This document shows, one piece after another, positions 17,329-25,028 of a DNA stretch of 64,000 bases. The notes beneath the pieces are model-generated. The model worked only from the letters and a program-made list of their open reading frames with translations, had not been told where the DNA came from and did no database searches. Positions within the stretch are counted from its first letter, which is position 1. The number at the start of each line of letters is the position of its first letter. Source of the DNA: Olsenella sp. Marseille-P4559. GTDB lineage: Bacteria; Actinomycetota; Coriobacteriia; Coriobacteriales; Atopobiaceae. Where the stretch lies: NCBI RefSeq assembly GCF_900605015.1, contig NZ_LR027575.1, positions 116,690-180,689 on the forward strand, in the 5' to 3' direction. Made by a program: the position numbers and the translations under genes.

Positions 17329-18036
17329 CTACACTCGCTTCAGGCGATGCTCGCGTATGGAACCCGCGGCCACGGGGACCTTGTCCCCGCACGCGCGAAG
17401 CATCGCGGCAAACCGTGCGGCCAGCTCAATACCGTGCTGGTCGTCGGCCTGGTTCACCACGATGTCGTCCGCCCGCACCACACCTGCCGCATGCTCGGTG
17501 GCCACAAGCCGCGCGTACAGCTCGGGTGTGCATGCGTCGCCTGCGGAGCAGCCCACGGCCTCGCACATGAGCTGTGACCGGTGCACAACCTCGCCTACGC
17601 TGCCGCCAAAGCCGGACGCGCCCACTACCTGGATGGTCTGGCGGCTCTCGGTGGGCACCACCGGTTCGTGAGCCGCGTGCGCCTTGAGGGGCAGCCGACG
17701 CGCCCCATCGGCCTCAACCAACACATGGTCGGCGAGTGCGGCGAGCGTCCCAAAGCCCAACGACGGAGCGCGGAGCTTTCCCGCCGTACCGTCTGCCCCG
17801 GGAGCGCGGTTGCCCACGCAGACAACGCGCGCGTACCAGAGCGCCTGCTCGATGTCGAGCACTGTGGCGTCAAGCAGGAGCGGACAGCCCTGTGGCGCCA
17901 GCATGTGCGTGGAGGTCGCGATGATCACCGTGCACCCGAGCTCGCGCGCAAGCTCGCTTACGAGGGTCGACTTGCCCCCGCTCCCCACCACTGAGAGCAC
18001 CCCGCCATCCGTTCGCAGTAAATCCGTAAGATTCAT
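17329..18036 (-). CDS. yqeC: Selenium cofactor biosynthesis protein YqeC
   Basis: The 235-residue protein has a P-loop near its start (GSGGKST, residues 18-24), followed by IIATSTHM and VLVEADGARRLPLKAHAAHE, the YqeC family pattern. YqeC is a marker of bacteria that carry selenium-dependent molybdenum hydroxylases and is thought to help build or insert the labile selenium ligand. It is transcribed divergently from yedF, from a shared 172-base region. Length and motifs are normal. Confidence 0.9.
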   Translation of the reverse strand: MNLTDLLRTDGGVLSVVGSGGKSTLVSELARELGCTVIIATSTHMLAPQGCPLLLDATVLDIEQALWYARVVCVGNRAPGADGTAGKLRAPSLGFGTLAALADHVLVEADGARRLPLKAHAAHEPVVPTESRQTIQVVGASGFGGSVGEVVHRSQLMCEAVGCSAGDACTPELYARLVATEHAAGVVRADDIVVNQADDQHGIELAARFAAMLRACGDKVPVAAGSIREHRLKRV

Positions 18037-18208
18037 GAGGAACCCTTACAAAAAGTCATATGCTCTAATGAGACAAAGGGACAGCCCCCTTGTCTCACAG
18101 CATACCGCATGCTGCTTTCGGCCCAACGTTATACACTCGTGTGGTTAACGCTCGACGTCGCCCCATGCCAGTCGCAGCGCTCCGCCGGTAGAACAGATTG
18201 GAGTCACC
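18037..18208. promoter_or_regulatory. Divergent yqeC/yedF promoter region with hairpin
   Basis: TGAGACAA (18069-18076) and TTGTCTCA (18090-18097) form an inverted repeat, with GGG/CCC inside. A string ACAAAAAGT at 18048 resembles the shared purine-locus motif, but the AGAC spacing differs, so it is at best a weak fourth copy. Confidence 0.35.
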
Positions 18209-18820
18209 ATGAAGATCGACGCACGCAATCTCACCTGCCCCAAGCCCGTCGTGCTCACGCTGGAGGCACTGCCCAAGCTCGCGGTCGGCGAGTCCCTCGA
18301 GGTCGTGGTCAACGACTCCGTCGCCCTTGGCAACCTCACGCGCCTTGCTGCCGAGAAGGGCTGCGGCCTTGCCACCACGGCATCTGGGGACGAGACAACC
18401 CTTACGTTCACCCCGCGCGGCGAGGTGATCGCTTCCGAGAATGCTGCCACCGAGGCCCAGGCCTTCTGCGACCTGCCCGCCACGGGTGCTTCCGTTATTG
18501 CCGTAGATGCCGACGCCATGGGTCGAGGTGACGAGAAGCTCGGCCACATCCTCATGAAGGGCCTCATCTACGCCCTGGCACATGGCGGGTCTGTTCCCAA
18601 GAAGATGATCTTCTTCAATGGCGGCGCGCACCTCACCTGCGAGGGTTCCGAGTCGCTCGATGACATCAAGGAGCTCGAGAGTCGTGGCACGACGATCCTC
18701 ACCTGTGGCACCTGCCTCGACTTCTACGGCATCCGCGACAAGCTTGCCGTGGGCGGTGTCACCAACCTGTACGAGATTGCCAAGGTCATGGCCGGTGAGC
18801 CGGGCGTCACCACGCTGTAG
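18209..18820 (+). CDS. yedF: Sulfurtransferase-like selenium metabolism protein YedF
   Basis: The 203-residue protein joins an N-terminal TusA-like domain (NLTCPKPVV with Cys10) to a C-terminal DsrE/F-like domain ending LTCGTCLDFYG. YedF is linked to selenium use and probably relays selenium as a perselenide between proteins. It heads a tight plus-strand run: yedF, a class V aminotransferase, a DUF3343 protein, yqeB, selD. The aminotransferase would be the selenium or sulfur donor. Confidence 0.9.
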   Translation: MKIDARNLTCPKPVVLTLEALPKLAVGESLEVVVNDSVALGNLTRLAAEKGCGLATTASGDETTLTFTPRGEVIASENAATEAQAFCDLPATGASVIAVDADAMGRGDEKLGHILMKGLIYALAHGGSVPKKMIFFNGGAHLTCEGSESLDDIKELESRGTTILTCGTCLDFYGIRDKLAVGGVTNLYEIAKVMAGEPGVTTL

Positions 18821-18834
18821 CCCAGGCGCATGCC

Positions 18835-20034
18835 ATGATCTATCTCAACTGTGCCGCCACGTCGTACCAGCGTCCCGAGTGCGTGGCTGCTGCCGTCGCT
18901 CGCGCCCTGCGCACCCTTGGCTCAAGCGGCCGTGGCGCCCACGAGTCCGAGCTTGCCGCCGCCCGCTCCGTCGCCCTCGCGCGGGAGCGGGTCTCGGCGC
19001 TTCTCGGCTTTGGCCACCCGGAGCGGCTGGTCTTTGCCGCCAACGCCACCGAGGCGCTCAACATGGCCATCCTTGGGACCGTGCCGGATGGTGGGCGCGT
19101 GGTCGCCACGGACTGGGACCACAACTCGATCCTGCGGCCGCTCTACAGGCTGCGCGACGAGAGGGGCGTGACGCTCTGCTTTGCTGCGGCAGACCGCCGT
19201 GGCGTGCTCGACGTCGACGCTCTGGCTGCCGCCATCACGCCTGGCACGAGCCTCGTCTGCCTCACGCATGCCTCGAACCTTACGGGCAATGTCCTGGCGC
19301 GAGAAGAGCTTGCCCGCGTGGTCCAGGCGGCGCACGGCGTAGGCGCGCCGGTCCTTCTCGACTGCGCGCAGACGGCGGGGGCGCGGCCCATCTGCATGGA
19401 TGAGTTGGGCATCGACCTGGTGGCATTTACGGGACACAAGGCCCTTATGGGCCCGCAGGGGACAGGTGGCCTTGCCGTGGCCCCTGGCGTGGACGTGCAT
19501 CCGGTGCTGCGTGGCGGCACGGGCGTGCGCTCCTTTGAGGAGGGCCAGCCCGCAGGCTACCCCGAGCACCTCGAGGCAGGCACGCTCAACGGCCACGGCA
19601 TCGCAGGTCTCTCGGCTGCGGCTGCCTGGATCGCAGAGCGTGGCCTCGACACCATCCACGCATACGACCTGGCGCTTGTAAGGCGCTTCGTGATGGGCGC
19701 GCGCCGAGTTGGCGCTGCGGTCTACGGTGACTTTCCCGCTACGGAGGATGGCCTTCTCGCGCCCAGCTTCGACCATGCGCCGGTGGTGAGCGTGAACCTG
19801 CCAGGCTGGGACTCCTCGGAGGTCGCGGATGCGCTCGGCCACGACTACGACATCGCCGTGCGTGCGGGTGGCCACTGTGCGCCCCGCATGCATCGGGCGC
19901 TGGGTACCCAGGATATAGGTGCCGTGCGCTTCTCGTTTGGCTGCCTCACCACCGAGCAGGACGTGGATGCGGCCATACGGGCCCTGGCCGAGCTGGCCTC
20001 AGAGGGGGAGGACGCAGGCGATGCCACGACATAG
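18835..20034 (+). CDS. Class V aminotransferase, cysteine desulfurase/selenocysteine lyase-like
   Basis: This 399-residue PLP enzyme has the NifS/CsdB layout: AANATEALNMAI near residue 80, the PLP lysine in FTGHKALMGPQGTG (about 203), and a late cysteine in RAGGHCAPRMH. It probably removes sulfur or selenium from cysteine/selenocysteine and hands it to YedF or SelD. It begins 14 bases after yedF. Its end overlaps the DUF3343 gene by 14 bases, so the set is one operon. Preference for selenium is inferred only from neighbours. Confidence 0.88.
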   Translation: MIYLNCAATSYQRPECVAAAVARALRTLGSSGRGAHESELAAARSVALARERVSALLGFGHPERLVFAANATEALNMAILGTVPDGGRVVATDWDHNSILRPLYRLRDERGVTLCFAAADRRGVLDVDALAAAITPGTSLVCLTHASNLTGNVLAREELARVVQAAHGVGAPVLLDCAQTAGARPICMDELGIDLVAFTGHKALMGPQGTGGLAVAPGVDVHPVLRGGTGVRSFEEGQPAGYPEHLEAGTLNGHGIAGLSAAAAWIAERGLDTIHAYDLALVRRFVMGARRVGAAVYGDFPATEDGLLAPSFDHAPVVSVNLPGWDSSEVADALGHDYDIAVRAGGHCAPRMHRALGTQDIGAVRFSFGCLTTEQDVDAAIRALAELASEGEDAGDATT

Positions 20035-20260
20035 GCGCAAGCCTCGGGTGGTGGCGTCGTTTGACTCCACGCACGAGGCGCTGGCATGCGAGGCCGCCTG
20101 CAGGGAGGCAGGCGTTGCGGGACGACTTATCCCAACGCCGGTGAGCATCCGCGCGGACTGCGGGCTTGCCTGGTCTATGCCACCGGAGGCGCGCGGTGAC
20201 TTCGAGCGGCTTGCGGAAGGTCGCTTTGCCTGCGCTGGACTGTACGAGCTCGAGCCCTAG
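20021..20260 (+). CDS. DUF3343 putative selenium/sulfur carrier
   Basis: This small protein (79 residues) has the DUF3343 pattern: VASFDSTHEALACEAACREAG, GRLIPTPVSIRADCGLAW with a conserved cysteine, and a tail ending LYELEP. Such proteins sit next to yedF, yqeB and selenium-related cysteine desulfurases and are regarded as possible Se/S carriers. The ATG at 20021 lies inside the end of the aminotransferase gene, a translational-coupling arrangement, with GGGGGAGGA upstream. Confidence 0.8.
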   Translation: MPRHRRKPRVVASFDSTHEALACEAACREAGVAGRLIPTPVSIRADCGLAWSMPPEARGDFERLAEGRFACAGLYELEP

Positions 20261-20293
20261 GGGCATCCGCCCCTAGGCGGACAAGGGGGAGAC

Positions 20294-21100
20294 ATGCTGG
20301 TTGTTGTGAGAGGTGCGGGGGACATCGCCTCGGGCATTGCCGTGCGGCTGCACCGTGCGGGCGCATCTATCGTGATGCTGGACGTGGCGGTGCCCACGGC
20401 GGTGCGCCGTACCGTGTGCTTCTCCGAAGCGGTGCGCTTGGGCGAGGCAGAGATCGAGGGCATCAGGGCCGTGCGGTGCAAGGACGCGGCCGAGGCCGCC
20501 AAGGTTGCAGCCACGGGGACCATCGCCGTGCTGGTGGAACCCAAGGGCGAGAATATCCCAACGCTGGCGCCGGAGGCTGTGGTCGACGCAATTCTCGCCA
20601 AGGAAAACCTTGGGACCACCAGGGAGATGGCGCCTGTCGTTATTGGCGTGGGTCCCGGCTTCCACGCCGGCGAGAACTCCAGCGCAGACTGCCACGCCGC
20701 CATCGAGACCAAGCGCGGCCACTACCTTGGGCGCGTGATCTATGATGGCTCGCCCATCCCCAACACGGGCGTGCCGGGAAACATTGCCGGCTTTACCACC
20801 GAGCGCGTGCTGCGCGCCCCAGCCGACGGCACCTTCGAGCCCATCGCAAAGATCGGCGACCAGGTCAAGAAGGGTGACCTTGTGGCCATGGTTGCAGGCG
20901 AGCCTCTCTGTGCGACCATCGACGGCGTGCTGCGCGGCCTTTTGCAAGGGGGCTGCCCGGTCACCAAGGGGATGAAGTCGGGGGACATCGACCCGCGCTG
21001 CAAGGTTGGGCACTGCTTCAGCGTCTCGGACAAGGCGCGTGCCGTGGGCGGAGGCGTCCTTGAGGCGCTGCTGCACTTCTCACACAGGCTGGAGGGATAG
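20294..21100 (+). CDS. yqeB: YqeB (EF2563-family) selenium-dependent molybdenum hydroxylase protein
   Basis: The 268-residue protein opens with VVRGAGDIASGIAVRLHRAG, a Rossmann-like start, and has VGPGFHAGENSSADCHAAIET and IDPRCKVGHC further on. This is the EF2563/YqeB family, a marker of the selenium cofactor trait together with yqeC and selD. Its biochemical role is unproven, but it is thought to take part in maturation of the selenium-molybdenum site. It starts 33 bases after the DUF3343 gene and ends two bases before selD. Confidence 0.92.
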   Translation: MLVVVRGAGDIASGIAVRLHRAGASIVMLDVAVPTAVRRTVCFSEAVRLGEAEIEGIRAVRCKDAAEAAKVAATGTIAVLVEPKGENIPTLAPEAVVDAILAKENLGTTREMAPVVIGVGPGFHAGENSSADCHAAIETKRGHYLGRVIYDGSPIPNTGVPGNIAGFTTERVLRAPADGTFEPIAKIGDQVKKGDLVAMVAGEPLCATIDGVLRGLLQGGCPVTKGMKSGDIDPRCKVGHCFSVSDKARAVGGGVLEALLHFSHRLEG

Positions 21101-21102
21101 CA

Positions 21103-22182
21103 ATGGCAGAGAACAACGTGGCATCCGCTGGTGGCAACGACGTCAAGCTCACCAAGCTCGCCGAGTGCGCCGGCTGCGGTGCCAAGGTGGGCGCGGGAGA
21201 GCTTGCGAAGCTCCTCAAGGACATCAAGGTCCAGCGTGACCCCAACCTTCTGGTGGGCTTCGACAAGTCGGACGACGCAGCGGTCTATCGCGTGACAGAC
21301 GACGTGGCCATTGTGGAGACCGTCGACTTCTTCCCACCCATTGCCGATGACCCCTATACCTACGGTGCCATCGCCGCCGCCAACGCGCTCTCGGACGTCT
21401 ACGCGATGGGTGGCGAGCCCAAGGTGGCCCTCAACGTGATGGCCGTGCCCGAGGACATGCCTGCCAACGTAGTCCACGAGATCTTGCGCGGCGGATACGA
21501 GAAGGTCTACGAGGCGGGCGCCTCCATCGTGGGCGGCCACAGCATCTACGACGAGGAGCCCAAGTACGGCCTGGCGGTCACGGGCCTTGTCGACCCGCGC
21601 CGCATGCTCACCAATGCGGGTGCCCGCCCAGGCGACGTGCTTGTGCTCACCAAGGCGCTTGGCGTGGGCGTAGTTACCACTGCCGAGAAGGGCGGCCTGG
21701 CAGACCCCGCGGATGTTGCCGCCGCAGAGCGGCAGATGATGTGCCTCAACCGCTGGGCGCGCGACGTGATCGTTTGCCATGACGTCCACGCGACGACTGA
21801 CGTCACGGGATTTGGCCTCATGGGGCATGCGCTCGAGATGGCGCAGGGTGCTGGCGTCCGCATGGTTATCGATGCTGCGGCGCCGGTACTGCTCGCCCAT
21901 GCGCGCGACTGGGCGCGACTGGGCATCCTGCCTGCGGGAATGTATCGCAACCGTCACTTTGCCGAGGCTGCCGTGGACATGACGGGCGTGCCGCAGGACC
22001 TCGCCGACCTCCTCTTCTGCCCCGAGACCTCGGGCGGCCTCCTTGTGGCTGTGGCGGCAGACGACGCTGACGCCCTGCTCGCCGACCTTCTCGCCGACGG
22101 ACGCGTCCCGGATGCCCGCGTGGTGGGCCATGTGGAGGAATATGACGGTGGGCCACGAATCCGGGTGAGCTACGTTGGGTAG
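21103..22182 (+). CDS. selD: Selenide, water dikinase SelD
   Basis: SelD makes selenophosphate from selenide and ATP. The 359-residue protein has the catalytic pair in ECAGCGAK (Cys25 and Lys28) and the family's GFDKSDDAAVYRV, VDFFPPIADDPYTYGAIAAA and ATTDVTGFGLMGH motifs. The active-site residue is an ordinary cysteine codon (TGC), not selenocysteine. No selA, selB or tRNA-Sec gene is in the window, so this SelD may mainly serve the labile selenium cofactor. The start ATG is two bases after the yqeB stop. Confidence 0.96.
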   Translation: MAENNVASAGGNDVKLTKLAECAGCGAKVGAGELAKLLKDIKVQRDPNLLVGFDKSDDAAVYRVTDDVAIVETVDFFPPIADDPYTYGAIAAANALSDVYAMGGEPKVALNVMAVPEDMPANVVHEILRGGYEKVYEAGASIVGGHSIYDEEPKYGLAVTGLVDPRRMLTNAGARPGDVLVLTKALGVGVVTTAEKGGLADPADVAAAERQMMCLNRWARDVIVCHDVHATTDVTGFGLMGHALEMAQGAGVRMVIDAAAPVLLAHARDWARLGILPAGMYRNRHFAEAAVDMTGVPQDLADLLFCPETSGGLLVAVAADDADALLADLLADGRVPDARVVGHVEEYDGGPRIRVSYVG

Positions 22183-22237
22183 ATGCGGTCCAGGACCATA
22201 TACGTCGCTGAGTAAAATGAATGGCAGGTAGAACCCT

Positions 22238-23263
22238 ATGACAGACTCACATGAGACCCTTCGCGACATGGTGTTTGTGGGAAGGCTCTTGAAAGAGGCC
22301 GGGGCGGGGCGTGCGTTTGCCCTCGCAAGCATCCTCGCCACGCGGGGGTCTATGCCGCGTGGCGCAAGCGCACGCATGGCCCTCCTCGCCGATGGCACCT
22401 GGCTGGGCACGATTGGCGGCGGCCGCATTGAGCAGCAGATGCAGGAGAGGTGCCAGCGCGTGCTGGCGGGCGATGAGCCCAACCAGCTGGAATGGATGAC
22501 GCATGCCAAGACCGGCATGGCGTGCGGTGGTGACGCCCTCTGTGGCGTGATGCTGTGGGAGCCTGCATCTGCCGAGAAGACCCTGGGCGGGCTTCTCGAC
22601 CACCTGCGCTCCGGCAAGCCCTTCGTGATTACCGAGGGGTGGGCGAATCTCTCAGACGTCACCGTCGAGCTTGCATACCTCGATGATCTGCCCCAGGGCG
22701 ACCCGCGTGCTACCACGGAAACTGCCCTTTGGGACGAGGAGGCCAAGATCTACGCCGAGCCGGCCGGTCCCAATCCCATCGCCTACATCTTTGGCGGCGG
22801 CCATGTCGGCCGTGCCCTCACGCCGGTGCTTGCCAGCGTGGGCTTTCGCGTGGTGGTCTTCGACGACCGTGAGGGCGTCGCGGTTTCGGGCGACTTTCCG
22901 GCAGCGGAGCGCGTGGTGCTTGGCGACTTCACAAAGCTCGACGAGAAGGTCCAGGTGACCTCGCGCGACTACGTGGTGATAACCACGCACGGGCACGCCT
23001 GGGACATCGACGTGCTCGAGCAGGTTTCGCGCGTGCGCCCTGCCTACGTTGGCTGCATTGGCAGCAGGGGAAAGGCGGCGTTTGCCCGCAAGACCCTGAA
23101 GGAGCGCGGCGTGGACCCCACGTGGGTCGATGGCATTCACCTGCCGATCGGCGATGCGATTCTCGCTGTGACGCCGCCCGAGATTGCTGTCTCCATTGCT
23201 GCGGAGATGATCCGCTGCCGTGCGGAGCTGCGCCCGGTGTCCGAAAGGCCGCACCAGCACTAG
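22238..23263 (+). CDS. XdhC/CoxI family molybdenum cofactor insertion protein
   Basis: The 341-residue protein has the XdhC N-terminal part (ILATRGSMPRGASARMALLADG, GTIGGGRIEQ) and a C-terminal Rossmann domain (IFGGGHVGRALTPVLASVGF). XdhC proteins bind and sulfurate molybdenum cofactor and load it into xanthine-dehydrogenase-type hydroxylases. Together with the mocA-like gene, yqeB, yqeC and selD this completes the accessory set. It follows selD by 55 bases and seems to be the last gene of the run. Confidence 0.9.
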   Translation: MTDSHETLRDMVFVGRLLKEAGAGRAFALASILATRGSMPRGASARMALLADGTWLGTIGGGRIEQQMQERCQRVLAGDEPNQLEWMTHAKTGMACGGDALCGVMLWEPASAEKTLGGLLDHLRSGKPFVITEGWANLSDVTVELAYLDDLPQGDPRATTETALWDEEAKIYAEPAGPNPIAYIFGGGHVGRALTPVLASVGFRVVVFDDREGVAVSGDFPAAERVVLGDFTKLDEKVQVTSRDYVVITTHGHAWDIDVLEQVSRVRPAYVGCIGSRGKAAFARKTLKERGVDPTWVDGIHLPIGDAILAVTPPEIAVSIAAEMIRCRAELRPVSERPHQH

Positions 23264-23331
23264 GGGAGCGCGCATGCTCTCCAAGGCTACAATGGCTTGC
23301 AAGTAGAAGCCTATGCCTTGGGGGGCAAACC

Positions 23332-23820
23332 ATGCACATATGTCCAGCAACGCCTGCGGACCTCGATAGCGTGCTTGCGGTCTACGAGAGTGCGCGCGCA
23401 TTCATGCGAGAGGCGGGTAACCCCAACCAGTGGGGCGACAGCTTTCCTCCGCGTGAGCTGGTGGAGGAGGACATCGCTACGGGCATGTTGCACGCTTGTG
23501 TGGGCGAGAACGATGACGTCCTTGGCTGCTTCGCGTTCCTTCCCGGGCCGGAGCCTGACTACGCACGCATCTATGATGGCACCTGGCCAAATGACGAGCC
23601 CTATGACCTGGTGCATCGCTTTGCGGTGTTACGTCAAGGCCAAGGAGTTGGTGGCACGATGCTCGACTGGGTGCTGGAGCATGGGCGCAACCTTCGCACT
23701 GACACCCATCGCGACAACAAGCCCATGCAGGGCCTTCTCGCCAGCAGGGGGTTCTCGTACTGCGGCATCATCAAACTGGGGCGCAACGGAGACGACCGCC
23801 TGGCCTACGCTCACGTGTGA
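23332..23820 (+). CDS. GNAT family N-acetyltransferase
   Basis: The 162-residue protein begins MHICPATPADLDSVLAVYESAR and has the acetyl-CoA loop in FAVLRQGQGVGGTMLDWVLE, with a typical ending ASRGFSYCGIIKLG. The substrate is unknown. The ATG at 23332 has a G-rich site just upstream; the longer frame to 23122 overlaps xdhC and is not used. It converges on the PIN gene across a long inverted repeat. Confidence 0.85.
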   Translation: MHICPATPADLDSVLAVYESARAFMREAGNPNQWGDSFPPRELVEEDIATGMLHACVGENDDVLGCFAFLPGPEPDYARIYDGTWPNDEPYDLVHRFAVLRQGQGVGGTMLDWVLEHGRNLRTDTHRDNKPMQGLLASRGFSYCGIIKLGRNGDDRLAYAHV

Positions 23821-23849
23821 CCAGCGATTGCCCGCATGCTCGAATTACC

Positions 23850-23932
23850 CGTTCTTTATCGGTTTTTGAGAAGTTGGCCCGACGTTTGCACAGGTCGCGG
23901 GAATCGCCGTTCTCAAATTCCGATAAAGAACG
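23850..23932. repeat. Long inverted repeat between convergent genes
   Basis: Arms 23850-23872 and 23910-23932 are complementary at 21 of 23 positions (CGTTCTTTATCGG against CCGATAAAGAACG), with 37 bases between. It could be a shared terminator or a small mobile repeat. Confidence 0.7.
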
Positions 23933-23963
23933 AGAGCGGTGAGAGACTGCGAGAGACGGCGAG

Positions 23964-24380
23964 TCACAGCGACTGGCAGTAGGTGACGGCGTCCATGGCG
24001 GGCACGCCTGAGCCACGATAGGACGATTTATCGCGTGTGATGATTGCCTCTGCGCCGAGAAGCACTGCGGTTGCGCGCACCATGGCGTCCTCGAGGTCCG
24101 GCTCGTCTGACGCGAATGCCGCATCGAGCACCTCATCCGTGAGCGCCTGTACTTCGACAACCTTGCGGAATGCGTCCATGCGCTCTCGTACCAGCGGTTC
24201 GTTGTGGTAATGGCGGCACATGATGTAGTATGCGTCCTTAAGACAGCCAGCTGGGACCACAGGAGTAACGTCTCCGGCATCGATGATGCCCTCGAGCAAG
24301 CGGACAGCCTCGGCATGACATGGCCGACCTGCACTGAGGTAGTCGAGGATGATGTTGGTGCCCAGGATGACCTTAGCCAA
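23964..24380 (-). CDS. PIN-domain protein, probable inactive VapC-type toxin
   Basis: From the TTG at 24380 the frame gives about 138 residues of PIN fold: VILGTNIILDYL at the start, then DEPDLEDAMVRATA and AIITRDKSSY. PIN toxins are Mg-dependent RNases needing the first aspartate of the DTN motif. Here that residue is glycine (GTN, codon GGC instead of GAC), so activity is doubtful. GAGAGG lies upstream of the TTG. The start overlaps the stop of a fragment that looks like an antitoxin tail, as in real VapBC operons, but the antitoxin body is gone. Confidence 0.75.
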   Translation of the reverse strand: MAKVILGTNIILDYLSAGRPCHAEAVRLLEGIIDAGDVTPVVPAGCLKDAYYIMCRHYHNEPLVRERMDAFRKVVEVQALTDEVLDAAFASDEPDLEDAMVRATAVLLGAEAIITRDKSSYRGSGVPAMDAVTYCQSL

Positions 24381-24468
24381 AGCGCCTCTCCCGCTCCTCG
24401 CCGAGAAGCTCCTTGTCCGAGATGGATGCGTCCCATGCAGGCTCATTATGGATTGGGAGGCTACCACC
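24373..24468 (-). pseudogene. Possible antitoxin C-terminal remnant
   Basis: The minus frame ending in TAA at 24373 reads NEPAWDASISDKELLGEERE then RRFG. This charged tail, overlapping the PIN start by 8 bases, is arranged like the end of an antitoxin gene. Upstream of it the strand is occupied by the antisense of the GNAT gene at 24469, so the N-terminal part is missing. Confidence 0.35.
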
Positions 24469-25026
24469 ATGCACGTGATTGAGTACCTGCCCCTTGAGAC
24501 GGAGCGGCTCTCGCTGCGTCGCTACACGCTTGCGGATGCACCTGCCATCTATCGCATCAACTCCAACGAGGAGGTCACGCGGTACCTGCCGTTCGGGCCA
24601 ATGATGTCTGAGGAAGACGCGAGAAGCCAGCTGGAGCGCTTCTTCCTTCCCGCATACGCACAGGCAGATGCGGGGCAGGTGGGGCCTGGAGGCCTGCCGC
24701 TCGGCCTCAAGCTTGCCGCATGCCTCAAGGACACAGGCGAGCTGATAGGCATGGTCTTCGTCGAGACGTCCGACGGTTCGTGCGAGCTGGGCTATGCGGT
24801 CGACCACTGTTGGTGGGGAAGGGGAATCGCCACCGAGATGTGCCAGGCTGTGGTCGACTTGGCGCGCAAGCTGGGCCTCACCCGCCTGACTGCCACGGTT
24901 GACGTGCGAAACGCAGCAAGCGAGCGCGTGCTTGCCCACATAGGAATGAAACCTCGCCGCCCTGCCGAGGGAATCGGACAGGACGGCGAGGAGGACGGAT
25001 GCCGCATGTGGGAGCTAGAGCTCTAG
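24469..25026 (+). CDS. GNAT acetyltransferase of the RimJ/RimL type
   Basis: The 185-residue protein starts MHVIEYLPLETERLSLRRYT and shows the RimJ/RimL pattern: ELGYAVDHCWWGRGIATEMC (acetyl-CoA loop) and ATVDVRNAASERVLAHIGM. These enzymes acetylate N-termini or small amines; the target is unknown. GGGAGG lies nine bases upstream of the ATG. It is divergent from the PIN gene and converges with the AICAR formyltransferase gene two bases further on. Confidence 0.87.
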   Translation: MHVIEYLPLETERLSLRRYTLADAPAIYRINSNEEVTRYLPFGPMMSEEDARSQLERFFLPAYAQADAGQVGPGGLPLGLKLAACLKDTGELIGMVFVETSDGSCELGYAVDHCWWGRGIATEMCQAVVDLARKLGLTRLTATVDVRNAASERVLAHIGMKPRRPAEGIGQDGEEDGCRMWELEL

Positions 25027-25028
25027 CC

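Noticed and set aside
18040-18075. Fourth copy of the shared purine-locus motif
   Set aside because: ACAAAAAGT is present but the following bases and the AGAC spacing do not match the other three copies.
21103-21200. SelD as a possible selenoprotein
   Set aside because: The active-site codon is TGC (Cys) and there is no in-frame TGA.
20740-22746. A 668-codon minus-strand frame
   Set aside because: It is antisense to yqeB, selD and xdhC; no ribosome site or domain.
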